A DNA stretch of 64,000 bases, taken from Flavobacteriia bacterium (lineage in GTDB: Bacteria > Bacteroidota > Bacteroidia > Flavobacteriales_D > Crocinitomicaceae). A program made the translations under genes and the position numbers. Shown piece after piece: positions 26,818-35,380 of the stretch. Every line of letters begins with the position of its first letter. Position 1 is the stretch's first letter. The stretch is from assembly GCA_947450325.1 (NCBI GenBank), contig CANFUT010000020.1, positions 18,065 to 82,064 on the forward strand. The letters are read 5' to 3'. The notes beneath the pieces are model-generated. The model had not been told where the DNA came from. It made no database searches and worked only from the letters and a program-made list of their open reading frames with translations.

Positions 26818-27480
26818 ATGAGCAACACAGAAACTGATATTCTAGACCAATTTTCAAGTGCGAAAGTTAGCTTTCCAAAAACGACCTATTTCGGAATTGC
26901 CTTACTTGGATTTTTTATTTTAATTAGAGTTATCATCCCAGGGTTTTATCCATCAAGTTCAGTAAGGTTTTTGAGTTTAGCAATTTATGGTGTTGCTAGT
27001 TTTGGTTTAATGATTTATGGTCAAAATATCATCAAAAAACTAAACCGAGACTACACGATTTGGGCAATTTTTCTATTCTTCTTCACTGGATTGGCGCTCA
27101 TCATCATTGGACAATTAAACAAAAAAGACATCGATACCATTGTCGTAGAAATGAAACCAAAGGAAAAAGGTTCAAACCTTAATAGTTTACCAGAAATTAC
27201 TTTTGGAACATCGTCTGAATTGCTAATGAATGCATTGCAAAACACATCGTTTACTTTGATGCACATGATCAAAAACTTCAAAGATTACACCAAAGAAAAC
27301 ACTATGCTTTTCCCCATAATGGCCGCTTATGAACTCAATGATAGAGAAGAAATTTTAACACCTGAAGCCTTAAAAGCCTTAGATGATTTTGCTGAAATGC
27401 AAGAATATAGTGATTTTCAAGAATTGTTGAATGAGCTTCAAAAATTAACTCCTGAACAAATTCGAATGAAATTTGAATGA
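26818..27480 (+). CDS. Inner-membrane protein with cytosolic tail, unknown
   Basis: 220 aa from ATG 26818 (MSNTETDILDQ). An alternative ATG at 26800 overlaps the upstream gene by 8 nt and cannot be excluded. Four hydrophobic segments: about 26-43 (FGIALLGFFILIRVIIP), about 50-72 (VRFLSLAIYGVASFGLMIYG), and a pair ending near 100 (IWAIFLFFFTGLALIIIGQL). The C-terminal 115 residues are soluble and acidic, with repeated leucines (FADFQELLNELQKLTP-like), possibly helical. Not recognised. Probably co-transcribed with the CBS transporter gene. A terminator is at 27564. Confidence 0.7.
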   Translation: MSNTETDILDQFSSAKVSFPKTTYFGIALLGFFILIRVIIPGFYPSSSVRFLSLAIYGVASFGLMIYGQNIIKKLNRDYTIWAIFLFFFTGLALIIIGQLNKKDIDTIVVEMKPKEKGSNLNSLPEITFGTSSELLMNALQNTSFTLMHMIKNFKDYTKENTMLFPIMAAYELNDREEILTPEALKALDDFAEMQEYSDFQELLNELQKLTPEQIRMKFE

Positions 27481-27508
27481 GGTCTTTTGATTTGAAAAAG
27501 AATTTATT

Positions 27509-27744
27509 TTGCCCACGCTGGGGCAATTAAAACGAAAAAAACATTTTTTTTCTAAGATTGTTCAGCCTCTCTGAGGCTTTTTATTCATACAAACAATGAT
27601 AAATTGCAAATTAACCCAAAGTCCTACAATGGCTATCAAATTTTGATAGACAATGACATTTTGAAAATCTACCTTCAGCCCTAGAAGTGCTATACTACTT
27701 TAAAAAACGCTATACCTACAAATCTTTGCCCCAGAGCGGGCAAA
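27509..27744. repeat. REP-like element bounded by 18-nt imperfect inverted repeats
   Basis: The left end TTGCCCACGCTGGGGCAA (27509-27526) and the reverse complement of the right end (27726-27743) match at 16 of 18 positions. Each end can also fold by itself (TTGCCC/GGGCAA and TTTGCCC/GGGCAAA). About 200 nt of non-coding AT-rich DNA lies between, including a terminator hairpin. GCCCC...GGGGC-type palindromes of this kind are familiar dispersed repeats in Bacteroidota. No transposase is present. Confidence 0.5.
27564..27583 (+). terminator. Rho-independent terminator downstream of the membrane protein gene
   Basis: AGCCTC pairs with GAGGCT across a TCT loop, followed by T5ATT. It lies inside the REP-like element, 84 nt after the gene. 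Confidence 0.65.
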
Positions 27745-27758
27745 ACTTAGAGAAATTA

Positions 27759-27795
27759 TAAAAAAACACCGCTCAAACCAAGTTCAAACGGTGTT
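27759..27795 (-). terminator. Terminator after the alcohol dehydrogenase gene
   Basis: On the reverse strand AACACCG and CGGTGTT form a 7-bp stem followed by a T run. It is 19 nt beyond the yqhD stop. Confidence 0.7.
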
Positions 27796-27813
27796 CAATC
27801 ATTATAATTTCGA

Positions 27814-28977
27814 CTACTGCGCGTTTGTCACGATTTTCTCCACCTCATCGAGCGTTAAATCTTGTCTTTCACCCATGGCAATCCACTGACGTTCAGCGAA
27901 ACGGGATTTGATGATTTGCGCGGCATCTTTGCCTTCAGACGTGTAATCCGAAATGTGCGTTTTGATTCCCAATGAATGGAAAAACGATTCCGTTTTTGCG
28001 ATCGCTTCGCCAGCAACATTATCGCCAGTTAGGTGCCAAACACGTTTTCCGTATTGTTCTAATTTTGCTTTTTTGTTTTCGAATTTTACTTCAAACAAGC
28101 GCGGACAAATAATTGCCAACGATTGCGCATGGTCAATGCCATACAATGCCGTCAATTCATGTCCAATCATGTGCGTCGACCAATCCGTTGGAACACCGCA
28201 ACGCAAATTTCCATTCAATGCATGATTTGCACACCACATCAAGTTCGCGGCAGCTTCGTAATCAGCAGGATTTTCCAACACTTTCGGAGCAATCTCAATC
28301 AAGGTTGACAACACGGCTTCCGCTTCTCTTTCTTGCAATAAATTAGCTGTTGGATAAGTTAAATACTGTTCCAAAGTGTGCATGAAAGCATCCGTAATTC
28401 CATTCGCCAATTGTCGTTTCGGCAAAGTAGCCACTACTGTTGGATCTAAAAAAGAAAATACTGGGAAAAATAGTGGTCCGCCCATCGTGCGTTTTTCTTT
28501 CAAAGACGAACGACTAATCACCGCGCCACTGTTGGCTTCTGAACCAGTTGCAGGGATTGTCAACACACTACCAAATGGAACGGCAGAAGAGAAAACTTTT
28601 CCTTCTTCGCGCAACAAAACTTCCCACGGATCGCCAGCGTAGTTGATTGCACCTGAGATAAATTTCACGCCATCAATCACCGAACCACCTCCAACTGCGA
28701 GGATGAATCCGATGTTTCTAGTACGACAAACTTCAACTGCTTGCATCAACGTGTCGAATTCAGGATTTGCTTCGATGCCACCAAATTCGATGATTTCAAA
28801 ATCATGTAATTCAGTTCTGATTTTATCTAATAAGCCGATTTTTTCAGCGCTTCCACCTCCGTATGCCAACAAGATTTTTTTGGAATCTGTGGCGTTGGAA
28901 ATATATTGGGCAAGTTTACTTAATTGGTCTTTTCCGAAAACGATTTTGGTAGGATTGTGAATTTCAAAATTGAGCAT
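27814..28977 (-). CDS. yqhD: NAD(P)H-dependent iron-containing alcohol dehydrogenase (YqhD/BdhA-like)
   Basis: 387 aa, the usual length. The N-terminal nucleotide-binding domain contains LAYGGGSAEKIG and FILAVGGGSVIDGVKFISG. The C-terminal metal domain carries ITDAFMHTLEQYLT and the His-rich WSTHMIGHELTALYGIDHAQ. It reduces aldehydes (butyraldehyde, glyoxal-type, lipid aldehydes) with NADPH in characterised relatives. Stand-alone gene with its own terminator. Cytosolic. Confidence 0.93.
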   Translation of the reverse strand: MLNFEIHNPTKIVFGKDQLSKLAQYISNATDSKKILLAYGGGSAEKIGLLDKIRTELHDFEIIEFGGIEANPEFDTLMQAVEVCRTRNIGFILAVGGGSVIDGVKFISGAINYAGDPWEVLLREEGKVFSSAVPFGSVLTIPATGSEANSGAVISRSSLKEKRTMGGPLFFPVFSFLDPTVVATLPKRQLANGITDAFMHTLEQYLTYPTANLLQEREAEAVLSTLIEIAPKVLENPADYEAAANLMWCANHALNGNLRCGVPTDWSTHMIGHELTALYGIDHAQSLAIICPRLFEVKFENKKAKLEQYGKRVWHLTGDNVAGEAIAKTESFFHSLGIKTHISDYTSEGKDAAQIIKSRFAERQWIAMGERQDLTLDEVEKIVTNAQ

Positions 28978-29082
28978 TTTTTTATATTTTAATTGGATGA
29001 ATAAATACTATTCAATATTAACAAAACATTGGTTTCGATGTTTTGATTTGTGAAAATTTGTGCTTTAAACCATGCCTAAAAC

Positions 29083-29118
29083 AAAAAAGGATTGCAAACT
29101 CAAAGCTTACAATCCTTT
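29083..29118 (-). terminator. Terminator after the bacilliredoxin gene
   Basis: AAAGGATTG / CAATCCTTT (9 bp) with a 15-nt loop; on the reverse strand it is followed by T6. Confidence 0.8.
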
Positions 29119-29137
29119 CAAAATTTGAATCGATGAA

Positions 29138-29551
29138 TTAACAGAATTCGTTGTATGCTTCTGCCAAATTATCAGCAATCATTTGCGCTGTTCCGCCTTC
29201 AATGTGGTGTCTTTCTAAAAAATGAACCAATTCGCCATCTTTGAAAAGTGCAATTGATGGAGATGATGGAGGATAAGGCAAAAAGTATTTTCTTGCTTGC
29301 GCCACTGCTTCACCGTCAACACCTGCAAACACAGTTGTCAAATTAGCAGGAACTTTATCATTCGACAAAGATAATTTTACGCCTGGACGCATATTTCCTG
29401 CAGCACAACCACATACAGAATTAACAACGACCAACACAGTTCCTTTAGAATCTGGAATGGAAGCGTCAACTTCTGACGGAGTAACTAATTGTTTAAAGCC
29501 CACTTTAATAAGGTCTTCTTTCATCGGGGCAACTAATTGTTCTGGATACAT
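29138..29551 (-). CDS. BrxA/BrxB-family bacilliredoxin (YphP/YqiW, DUF1094)
   Basis: 137 aa thioredoxin-fold protein with the unusual CGC active site at residues 47-49 (VVVNSVCGCAAGNMRPG), diagnostic of the family. The cis-Pro region is LPYPPSSPSIALFKDGELVH and the protein ends in NEFC. In Firmicutes these enzymes remove bacillithiol from proteins; many Bacteroidota also carry them, and the low-molecular-weight thiol here is unknown. A TACTTTTG -7 element lies 58 nt upstream. Confidence 0.93.
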   Translation of the reverse strand: MYPEQLVAPMKEDLIKVGFKQLVTPSEVDASIPDSKGTVLVVVNSVCGCAAGNMRPGVKLSLSNDKVPANLTTVFAGVDGEAVAQARKYFLPYPPSSPSIALFKDGELVHFLERHHIEGGTAQMIADNLAEAYNEFC

Positions 29552-29608
29552 AACTTCTAAATTTGATAAACAAAGTTTAAATTAAACTAAGTGTTTTATT
29601 ATTATATA

Positions 29609-29616
29609 CAAAAGTA
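29609..29616 (-). promoter_or_regulatory. -7 element TACTTTTG of the bacilliredoxin gene
   Basis: Exact TAnnTTTG on the reverse strand; leader about 54 nt. No TTG at -33. Confidence 0.5.
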
Positions 29617-29666
29617 ATCAATTATCAAATTGATATTATTTTTATCCTTTGAATTTTTAAGATATC

Positions 29667-29864
29667 GGACAAAAGACAATAGACCGGAGACATTAGACTA
29701 TAGACATTTGCTAAAACACATCATATTGTCGACAATCCAAAATTCTAACACCGACGAAGTCAGCCACGAAGTGAGCGCGTAGCACCGACGAAGTCAATCT
29801 AATAATCTATTATTAGTCTTAAAGTTGCTTAGCAACGTGTCCTAATATCTTAAAATCCTAAAGC
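29667..29864. repeat. AGAC-heptad array A with direct repeats and TCT octads
   Basis: AGAC recurs at 29674, 29681, 29688, 29695 and 29702, exactly every 7 nt, preceded by GGAC at 29667. Downstream is the palindrome ATTGTCGACAAT (29725-29736), then CACCGACGAAGTCA twice (29749-29762 and 29783-29796). On the right are complementary-sense TCT/TCC units with roughly 8-nt spacing (29799-29864) around a GTTGC/GCAAC hairpin (29824-29836). Non-coding. The first 32 nt match array B (41715) at 29 positions. Confidence 0.7.
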
Positions 29865-29884
29865 GTAGCGGGTCTTTTTTTTAG

Positions 29885-29892
29885 TATTTTTG
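29885..29892 (+). promoter_or_regulatory. -7 element TATTTTTG adjacent to the HemJ-like start
   Basis: Exact TAnnTTTG ending 4 nt before ATG 29897; predicts a leaderless mRNA. It lies at the right edge of the repeat region. Confidence 0.55.
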
Positions 29893-29896
29893 TCAC

Positions 29897-30433
29897 ATGG
29901 ATTTATTAACAGTTAAGGCTTTACATATCATTTTTGTGGTGAGTTGGTTTGCGGGGTTATTTTACATGGTTCGTTTGTTTATTTATCATGTGGAAGCGCA
30001 AGCAAAATCTGACGTTGAGAAAGAAATTCTTTCCAATCAATTTGTCATCATGGAGAAAAAATTATGGTGGATCATTACCACGCCAGCCATGGTTTTGACC
30101 GTCATTTTTGGTACTTGGATGGTGATTCTAAATCCAAGTTATTTGTATGCGCCTTGGTTTCAAATCAAGTTGGTTTTTGTTGTGTTGCTTTTGATTTACC
30201 ATTTTTTGTGTCAAAACATCATGGTGAAATTCAAACAAAATATTTTCCGATGGAAATCGACACAATTGCGCTTGTGGAACGAATTAGCCACTTTGTTTTT
30301 GGTGGCCATCGTTTTTCTCGTTGTTTTGAAATCAACTTTCAATTGGATTGCCGGAACACTCGGATTTTTTGGCGTGGCAGTTGGACTCATGATTGCCATT
30401 CAAATCTACAAACGTTTGCGTTCTAAAAAATGA
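29897..30433 (+). CDS. HemJ/CopD-like membrane protein (UPF0093)
   Basis: 178 aa, four to five membrane helices. The N-terminal KALHIIFVVSWFAGLFYMVR followed by IYHVEA matches the HemJ family, with conserved His in TM1 and loop. Later segments WWIITTPAMVLTVIFGTW and IKLVFVVLLLIYHFLCQNIM also fit. HemJ oxidises protoporphyrinogen IX to protoporphyrin IX in haem synthesis, probably using bound haem. Related CopD proteins are possible alternatives. The stop overlaps the next start (ATGA, 30430-30433). Confidence 0.82.
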   Translation: MDLLTVKALHIIFVVSWFAGLFYMVRLFIYHVEAQAKSDVEKEILSNQFVIMEKKLWWIITTPAMVLTVIFGTWMVILNPSYLYAPWFQIKLVFVVLLLIYHFLCQNIMVKFKQNIFRWKSTQLRLWNELATLFLVAIVFLVVLKSTFNWIAGTLGFFGVAVGLMIAIQIYKRLRSKK

Positions 30434-31935
30434 TTGAATCCATCCAAAATATCGGAAATCATTCTTTGATTCTCTTAATTTGTTGGCTGATTTTTCTTGG
30501 TTTTACCATTTTTTCCTATTTCAAATTTCTAAAATTTACTTCGGTTCTACTCTTTTTAACAGCGTTCTTTTTAGCTGCTGCTTTTGCGATGTTTGCGCCG
30601 TATTTCTTCACTTGGGATGAACAATTTCATGCATTGGTCGGAAAAAATTTAGCCGAAAATCCATTTGTTCCAAGGTTGTTTATAAACGAACCTTTGGGTT
30701 TAAATCCTGAAAATTGGGTCAATGCACAAGTTTGGCTACACAAACAACCGCTTTTCACATGGCAAATGGCGTTGAGTATCAAACTTTTTGGAAACAATGT
30801 TTTTGCCGTGCGATTTCCTTCGGTGCTTTTTCACGGTCTACTAGTCGCTGCAATTTTTAGAATGGGAACCTTGATTTTCAATCGAAAAACTGGTTTTTTA
30901 GCGGCGTTGATAGCGATGCATTCCAGCTTTTTACTTGGATTATTGTCTGGAAGAATTGGCACTGATCACAACGATTTCATTTTTCTTTGCTACATCACAT
31001 TTTCATTTTGGGCATGGTTCGAATTTCAAAATTCTCAAAAACAAAAATGGTTGATTTGGATTGGCGTTTTCGCTGGTTGCGCTGTTTTGACAAAATGGTT
31101 GGTCGGTTTACTCGTTTTTGGCGCTTGGGGATTTGTGCTTTTACAACAATTCAAACAAGAAAATTTTTGGAAAGAAATCATACATTATTTAAAAGCCATA
31201 GGAATTACGTGCTTGGTTTTCATTCCTTGGCAGATTTATACTTTCACCAAATTTCCTGCCGAAGCAGCACACGAAATGGCTTACAATACCAAACACATTT
31301 CCGATGTAATTGAAAAACACGAAGGTTCTTCTTGGTTTCATTACGATCAAATTCAGACAGTGTACTTTCATCAAACGGAGTTTTTCATTTTCTTGCTATT
31401 GGGCATTATAGCCCTTTTTTTAGCGAAAATTTCGAAGAAAAACATCCTTTTCATGCTTTCAAGTTTAATCCTTGTTTATGGATTTTTTACTTACGTTCCC
31501 ACCAAAATGCCTGCTTTTGCAATTCCAGTTTTCAGTTTTATCGCCCTGATTATCGCTTTTGGTTTGACCCATTTTTCATCTTTGATTAAAATAAATTGGG
31601 TACGTCGATTAACTCTAACTTTGTTTGCATTGTTGATTTTGAATTGGATGTTCAAACCGGGACCGACGCTCACAGCTTATGGCTTTAAAAACGACACCAT
31701 GGAACAATCTGGTCGAATCTCAAGAATTGAAGCGCAAAATTTCATCGCCAAAAATGGACAAAATAATCCCAAAAGAATTGTTTTTGGAATCAATGATTTT
31801 GAATATGCCAATATTTCTTGGATGTTCTTTCACAATGAAATTGCCTATCCATTTATCCCAGCGGATGAAGAGTTGAAAAAATTGCAAAAAATGGGTTTTC
31901 AAACGTTAGTTTTTAAATCGAAAAAGGATTTTTAG
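30430..31935 (+). CDS. GT39-family (ArnT/PMT-like) membrane glycosyltransferase
   Basis: 501 aa with about 11-12 membrane helices. The first periplasmic loop carries the GT-C signature FTWDEQFHALVGKNLAENP (about 56-74, with the catalytic Asp-Glu) and KQPLFTWQMALSIKLFGNN; VRFPSVLFHGLL and GRIGTDHNDFIFLCYI follow. Such enzymes transfer sugars from polyprenyl-phosphate donors on the outer face of the inner membrane. Substrate unknown. Translationally coupled to the HemJ-like gene by a 4-nt overlap. Confidence 0.9.
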   Translation: MIESIQNIGNHSLILLICWLIFLGFTIFSYFKFLKFTSVLLFLTAFFLAAAFAMFAPYFFTWDEQFHALVGKNLAENPFVPRLFINEPLGLNPENWVNAQVWLHKQPLFTWQMALSIKLFGNNVFAVRFPSVLFHGLLVAAIFRMGTLIFNRKTGFLAALIAMHSSFLLGLLSGRIGTDHNDFIFLCYITFSFWAWFEFQNSQKQKWLIWIGVFAGCAVLTKWLVGLLVFGAWGFVLLQQFKQENFWKEIIHYLKAIGITCLVFIPWQIYTFTKFPAEAAHEMAYNTKHISDVIEKHEGSSWFHYDQIQTVYFHQTEFFIFLLLGIIALFLAKISKKNILFMLSSLILVYGFFTYVPTKMPAFAIPVFSFIALIIAFGLTHFSSLIKINWVRRLTLTLFALLILNWMFKPGPTLTAYGFKNDTMEQSGRISRIEAQNFIAKNGQNNPKRIVFGINDFEYANISWMFFHNEIAYPFIPADEELKKLQKMGFQTLVFKSKKDF

Positions 31936-32002
31936 GGTGTTCGGATGTAGCACTGAAAAAATAAATCCTCCCTCATTTCATCCTTTCCTTGACTGATATT
32001 TT

Positions 32003-32010
32003 TATCTTTA
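32003..32010 (+). promoter_or_regulatory. Probable -7 element TATCTTTA of the enoyl-CoA hydratase gene
   Basis: One mismatch from TAnnTTTG. The predicted start near 32014 excludes the upstream ATG candidates and supports ATG 32031. Confidence 0.45.
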
Positions 32011-32030
32011 CAATGAAAATTTTACAAATC

Positions 32031-32810
32031 ATGGCATACAACAATATTATTTCAGAACAAAAAGGTCAAATTCTTTGGATTACAATCAATCGTCCATCGC
32101 AATTGAACGCTTTGAACAAAGAAACAATCCAAGAATTGAGATTGGCTTTAGACGCAGCAAACAACGATTCCAAAACAGGCGTTGTGATTTTAACAGGTTC
32201 AGGCGAAAAATCTTTCGTTGCAGGCGCTGACATCAAAGAATTCGCTGATTTTGACACTGCTCAAGGAAGGGAATTGGCTGCAAAAGGCCAAGCTTTATTG
32301 TTTGATTTTATTGAAAATATGAGCAAGCCTGTCATCGCTGCAGTGAATGGTTTTGCATTGGGTGGCGGATTGGAATTGGCCATGTCTTGTCATGTCAGAA
32401 TCGCTTCATCTAACGCTAAAATGGGACTTCCAGAAGTTTCCTTGGGATTGATTCCTGGTTACGGTGGAACACAACGTTTGCCACAATTGGTAGGACGTGG
32501 AAAAGCAAATGAAATGGTTTTCACAGCAGGAATGATTCCAGCTGAAGAGGCACTGAAATGGGGATTGGTAAACGATGTTTGCGCCTTGGAAGAACTGCAT
32601 GCAACTGCTGAGAAAATGGCAAATAAAATTCTAAATAATTCCGCAACTGCAATCGCTAGTGCAATTGCTTCAGTAAATGCCAATTTCAAAAGTGGCGTGA
32701 ATGGTTTTGAAGTCGAAATCGCTGAATTTGGCGCTTGTTTTGGAACCGCTGATTTCACTGAGGGAACAACGGCATTTATCGAAAAAAGAAAACCAAATTT
32801 TCGCGCTTAA
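32031..32810 (+). CDS. Enoyl-CoA hydratase/isomerase (crotonase family)
   Basis: 259 aa. Crotonase signatures: oxyanion-hole SFVAGADIKEFADFD and VNGFALGGGLELAMSCHVRI. The catalytic Glu region GLPEVSLGLIPGYGGTQRLP is intact with two glutamates (ELAMSCH and PEVSLG), consistent with hydratase activity as in short-chain enoyl-CoA hydratase. Likely acts in fatty-acid or amino-acid breakdown. ATG 32031 is preferred over ATG 32013 and 31989 because of the promoter. The stop is directly followed, in the same frame, by the TTG start of the flippase gene. Confidence 0.93.
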   Translation: MAYNNIISEQKGQILWITINRPSQLNALNKETIQELRLALDAANNDSKTGVVILTGSGEKSFVAGADIKEFADFDTAQGRELAAKGQALLFDFIENMSKPVIAAVNGFALGGGLELAMSCHVRIASSNAKMGLPEVSLGLIPGYGGTQRLPQLVGRGKANEMVFTAGMIPAEEALKWGLVNDVCALEELHATAEKMANKILNNSATAIASAIASVNANFKSGVNGFEVEIAEFGACFGTADFTEGTTAFIEKRKPNFRA

Positions 32811-34262
32811 TTGAATCCAATTAAAAAACTTTTAGGGCAAACAGCCATTTATGGACTTCCTAGTATTTTGGGACGTCTGTTAAATTATTTGCTCGTTCCG
32901 TTGCACACCAAAGTGATCGACCCTGAAAAATACGGCGTCGTTTCCGAATTATATGCATGGGTTGCGTTTTTAATTGTCATTCTAACTTTTGGAATGGAAA
33001 CTTCTTTTTTCAAATTTTTGCATGAAAAAGAAGACCGCGAAGAAGTTTTTCGAAATAGTTTTCTCACAGTCATCGGAATCAATATTGCATTTTTTGCAAT
33101 CATGATTTTTTTCAATCAAAACATTGCCGATGCGATGCTGTATTCAGATCACAATGAATACATTATTTTACTAATTACCATTGTCTGCATTGATGCGGTT
33201 ACTAGCTTGCCTTTAGCAAAATTGCGGGCAGAAGAAAAAGCAGTGAAATTTGCAACGATTCAATTTACTTCCATCGGAGTCAACATTTTACTCAATGTTA
33301 TTTTGATTGGTTTTGTGGTAGATCGAAGCAATCCAGAAGAAGCTGTTTTCTTTATTTTGATTGCCAATTTATTGTCTTCCTTGGTGAAACCTGTGATGTT
33401 GTACAAAGATTTCCTGTATCTTAAATGGACGTACAATGTTGAACTTGCCAAGGAAATGCTGAAATATGCAGCGCCATTGGTCATTGCTGGTTTCGCAGGA
33501 ATTATCAATGAAACGATAGACCGAATTTTGCTCAAACACGTTACACATGCGAGTGGACATTCGATTGAATATTCTATGATTCAGGTGGGAATTTACAGTG
33601 CCTGCTACAAATTAGCGATGTTGGTCACGATTTTATTGCAAGCATATCGTTATGCCGCGGAACCGTTTTTCTTTTCGCAGGCTAAAAATCAAGACAAAAA
33701 CAAAGTATATATCAAAGTGATGAATTATTTCATCGCAATGGTTTGCGTCGTGTTTTTATTAGTGACTTTGAACATTGATATTTTTAAACATTTCATCAGC
33801 AAAGAAAGCTACTGGGTTGGGTTGAGCGTTGTACCTGTTTTGTTGCTCGGAAACATTTTTTTAGGAATTTATTACAACCAAAGTATTTGGTACAAACTGA
33901 GCGGACAAACTAAATTTGGCGCTTACATTGCTATTGGCGGAGCGAGTTTGACAATCATCATCAATTTGCTTTTTATACCAAAATATGGCTACATGGCATG
34001 CGCTTGGGCAACGATGATTGTATATGGTGCTCAAATGGTTGCGTCTTATTTACTCGGACAAAAATATTATCCAATCAAATACAATTTGCGCAAATTTGCG
34101 GTTTATCTTGGAAGCAGTTTATTGCTTTTTTGGATTTCAACTTGGTTTAGTTTTGAGACTGGAGGAATCGTGAAATTTTTCTTCAACAATTTCTTGTTGC
34201 TCTTATTCGTTGGAATATTTTGGGTTTTGGAAGATCCTTTGAAAAGTTTCAAAAAAGGATAA
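32811..34262 (+). CDS. Oligosaccharide flippase / polysaccharide export protein (MOP superfamily)
   Basis: 483 aa with about 12-14 membrane helices. Starts MNPIKKLLGQTAIYGLPSIL, then LLNYLLVPLHTKVIDPEKYG, the standard Wzx/MurJ-like opening. The TTG at 32811 is the first codon after the in-frame TAA of the preceding gene and the next ATG is about 60 codons in, so TTG must be used or a still rarer start. It should translocate lipid-linked saccharides across the inner membrane. Context (GT39 1 kb upstream) fits envelope glycan assembly. Confidence 0.9.
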   Translation: MNPIKKLLGQTAIYGLPSILGRLLNYLLVPLHTKVIDPEKYGVVSELYAWVAFLIVILTFGMETSFFKFLHEKEDREEVFRNSFLTVIGINIAFFAIMIFFNQNIADAMLYSDHNEYIILLITIVCIDAVTSLPLAKLRAEEKAVKFATIQFTSIGVNILLNVILIGFVVDRSNPEEAVFFILIANLLSSLVKPVMLYKDFLYLKWTYNVELAKEMLKYAAPLVIAGFAGIINETIDRILLKHVTHASGHSIEYSMIQVGIYSACYKLAMLVTILLQAYRYAAEPFFFSQAKNQDKNKVYIKVMNYFIAMVCVVFLLVTLNIDIFKHFISKESYWVGLSVVPVLLLGNIFLGIYYNQSIWYKLSGQTKFGAYIAIGGASLTIIINLLFIPKYGYMACAWATMIVYGAQMVASYLLGQKYYPIKYNLRKFAVYLGSSLLLFWISTWFSFETGGIVKFFFNNFLLLLFVGIFWVLEDPLKSFKKG

Positions 34263-34397
34263 AATGCGATATAGATAATCAACTGATTCATATTTTAATA
34301 CCTATCAAAACAATTCCGTACTCAACTTGTTTCTAAAAAGAATTGGAATCCCAAATATTTCGTAATTTCACACTTCAATAAAATTAAAAAAATCAAA

Positions 34398-35255
34398 ATG
34401 AAAAAAGTTATCTCAGCATTTTTGACATTATTTGTCGCGGTTGGATTTGGTTTTAACAGCCAAGCACAATCAATTAAAACACCAACTTTAAGTCCTTTTT
34501 CAACTGTAAAACAAAACTTTGGTTTGACTGAATTGACTGTTGAATACAGCAGACCAAGCGCGCGTGGACGTGCAGTTTTTGGAGATGTAGTTCCTTTTGA
34601 TGCCGTATGGAGAACTGGTGCGAATGCTTGTACAAAAATCACTTTTGGTGAAGATGTGAAAATCGAAGGTAAAGCAGTGCCAGCTGGAACTTATTCTTTG
34701 TTTACGATTCCTAGCAAAACAGAATGGACGATTATTTTGAACAAAAACACCAAATTGAGCGGCGCTTTTGGCTATTCTGAAGCAGAAGATTTGATGCGTT
34801 TCAAAGCAGCAGTGAAAACCAAAGCAGAAAAAACAGAAACGTTTACTATCGATTTCGCGAACTTAAAACCATTGCAAGCAACACTAGAAATGTCTTGGGA
34901 AAATACGGTTATTGCTTTTGATATCACTACAGAAGTAGATGAGCGCGTGATGAAAAACATCGAAACGACGATGGCGAAAGATGCAAGACCTTTTTACACG
35001 GCTGCTTCGTATTACTACGATAACAAAAAAGACATGAAACAAGCCTTGGATTGGGCAACAAAAGCGTTTGAATTAAATCCTGATGCTTATTGGGTAGCGA
35101 ATTTGAAAGCTAAAATTCAATTGGAATTGAAAGACTACAAAAACGCCATGGCGACTGCTGAAATCGTGAAAAAATTAGCGACAGCAGATGGAGACAATGC
35201 CTATGTTAAAATGGCTGATGAAATCATTGCAACAGCGAAAAAAGGCGGAAAATAA
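34398..35255 (+). CDS. Secreted DUF2911 protein
   Basis: 285 aa. Signal peptide about 1-24 (LTLFVAVGFGFNSQAQ). DUF2911 domain about 30-170: SPFSTVKQNFGLTELTVEYS, RPSARGRAVFGDVVPFDAVW, RTGANACTKITFGEDVKIEG and AGTYSLFTIPSKTEWTIIL. The C-terminal 100 residues are helical with a TPR-like pair (MKQALDWATKAFELNPDAYW; LELKDYKNAMATAEIVKK). Common in Bacteroidota; function unknown. A strong terminator follows. Confidence 0.88.
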   Translation: MKKVISAFLTLFVAVGFGFNSQAQSIKTPTLSPFSTVKQNFGLTELTVEYSRPSARGRAVFGDVVPFDAVWRTGANACTKITFGEDVKIEGKAVPAGTYSLFTIPSKTEWTIILNKNTKLSGAFGYSEAEDLMRFKAAVKTKAEKTETFTIDFANLKPLQATLEMSWENTVIAFDITTEVDERVMKNIETTMAKDARPFYTAASYYYDNKKDMKQALDWATKAFELNPDAYWVANLKAKIQLELKDYKNAMATAEIVKKLATADGDNAYVKMADEIIATAKKGGK

Positions 35256-35274
35256 TATTCATATTTTATTCTTC

Positions 35275-35312
35275 AAGGGATGATTACGGTTGGTAATTGT
35301 CCCTTTTTTTTT
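35275..35312 (+). terminator. Rho-independent terminator after the DUF2911 gene
   Basis: Two-part stem AAGGGA-ATTAC / GTAAT-TCCCTT with a GGTTG loop and T9. Confidence 0.85.
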
Positions 35313-35333
35313 GTTAAAACATAAATCTTACAA

Positions 35334-35362
35334 TTGAACAATTGGTTTTCTTATTACATTTA
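35334..35362 (+). promoter_or_regulatory. Promoter of the T9SS esterase gene (TTG-N18-TACATTTA)
   Basis: TTG 35334-35336 and TACATTTA 35355-35362, one mismatch in the -7 element; leader about 15 nt to ATG 35381. Confidence 0.5.
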
Positions 35363-35380
35363 GCTCATAAATAAGCAAAT

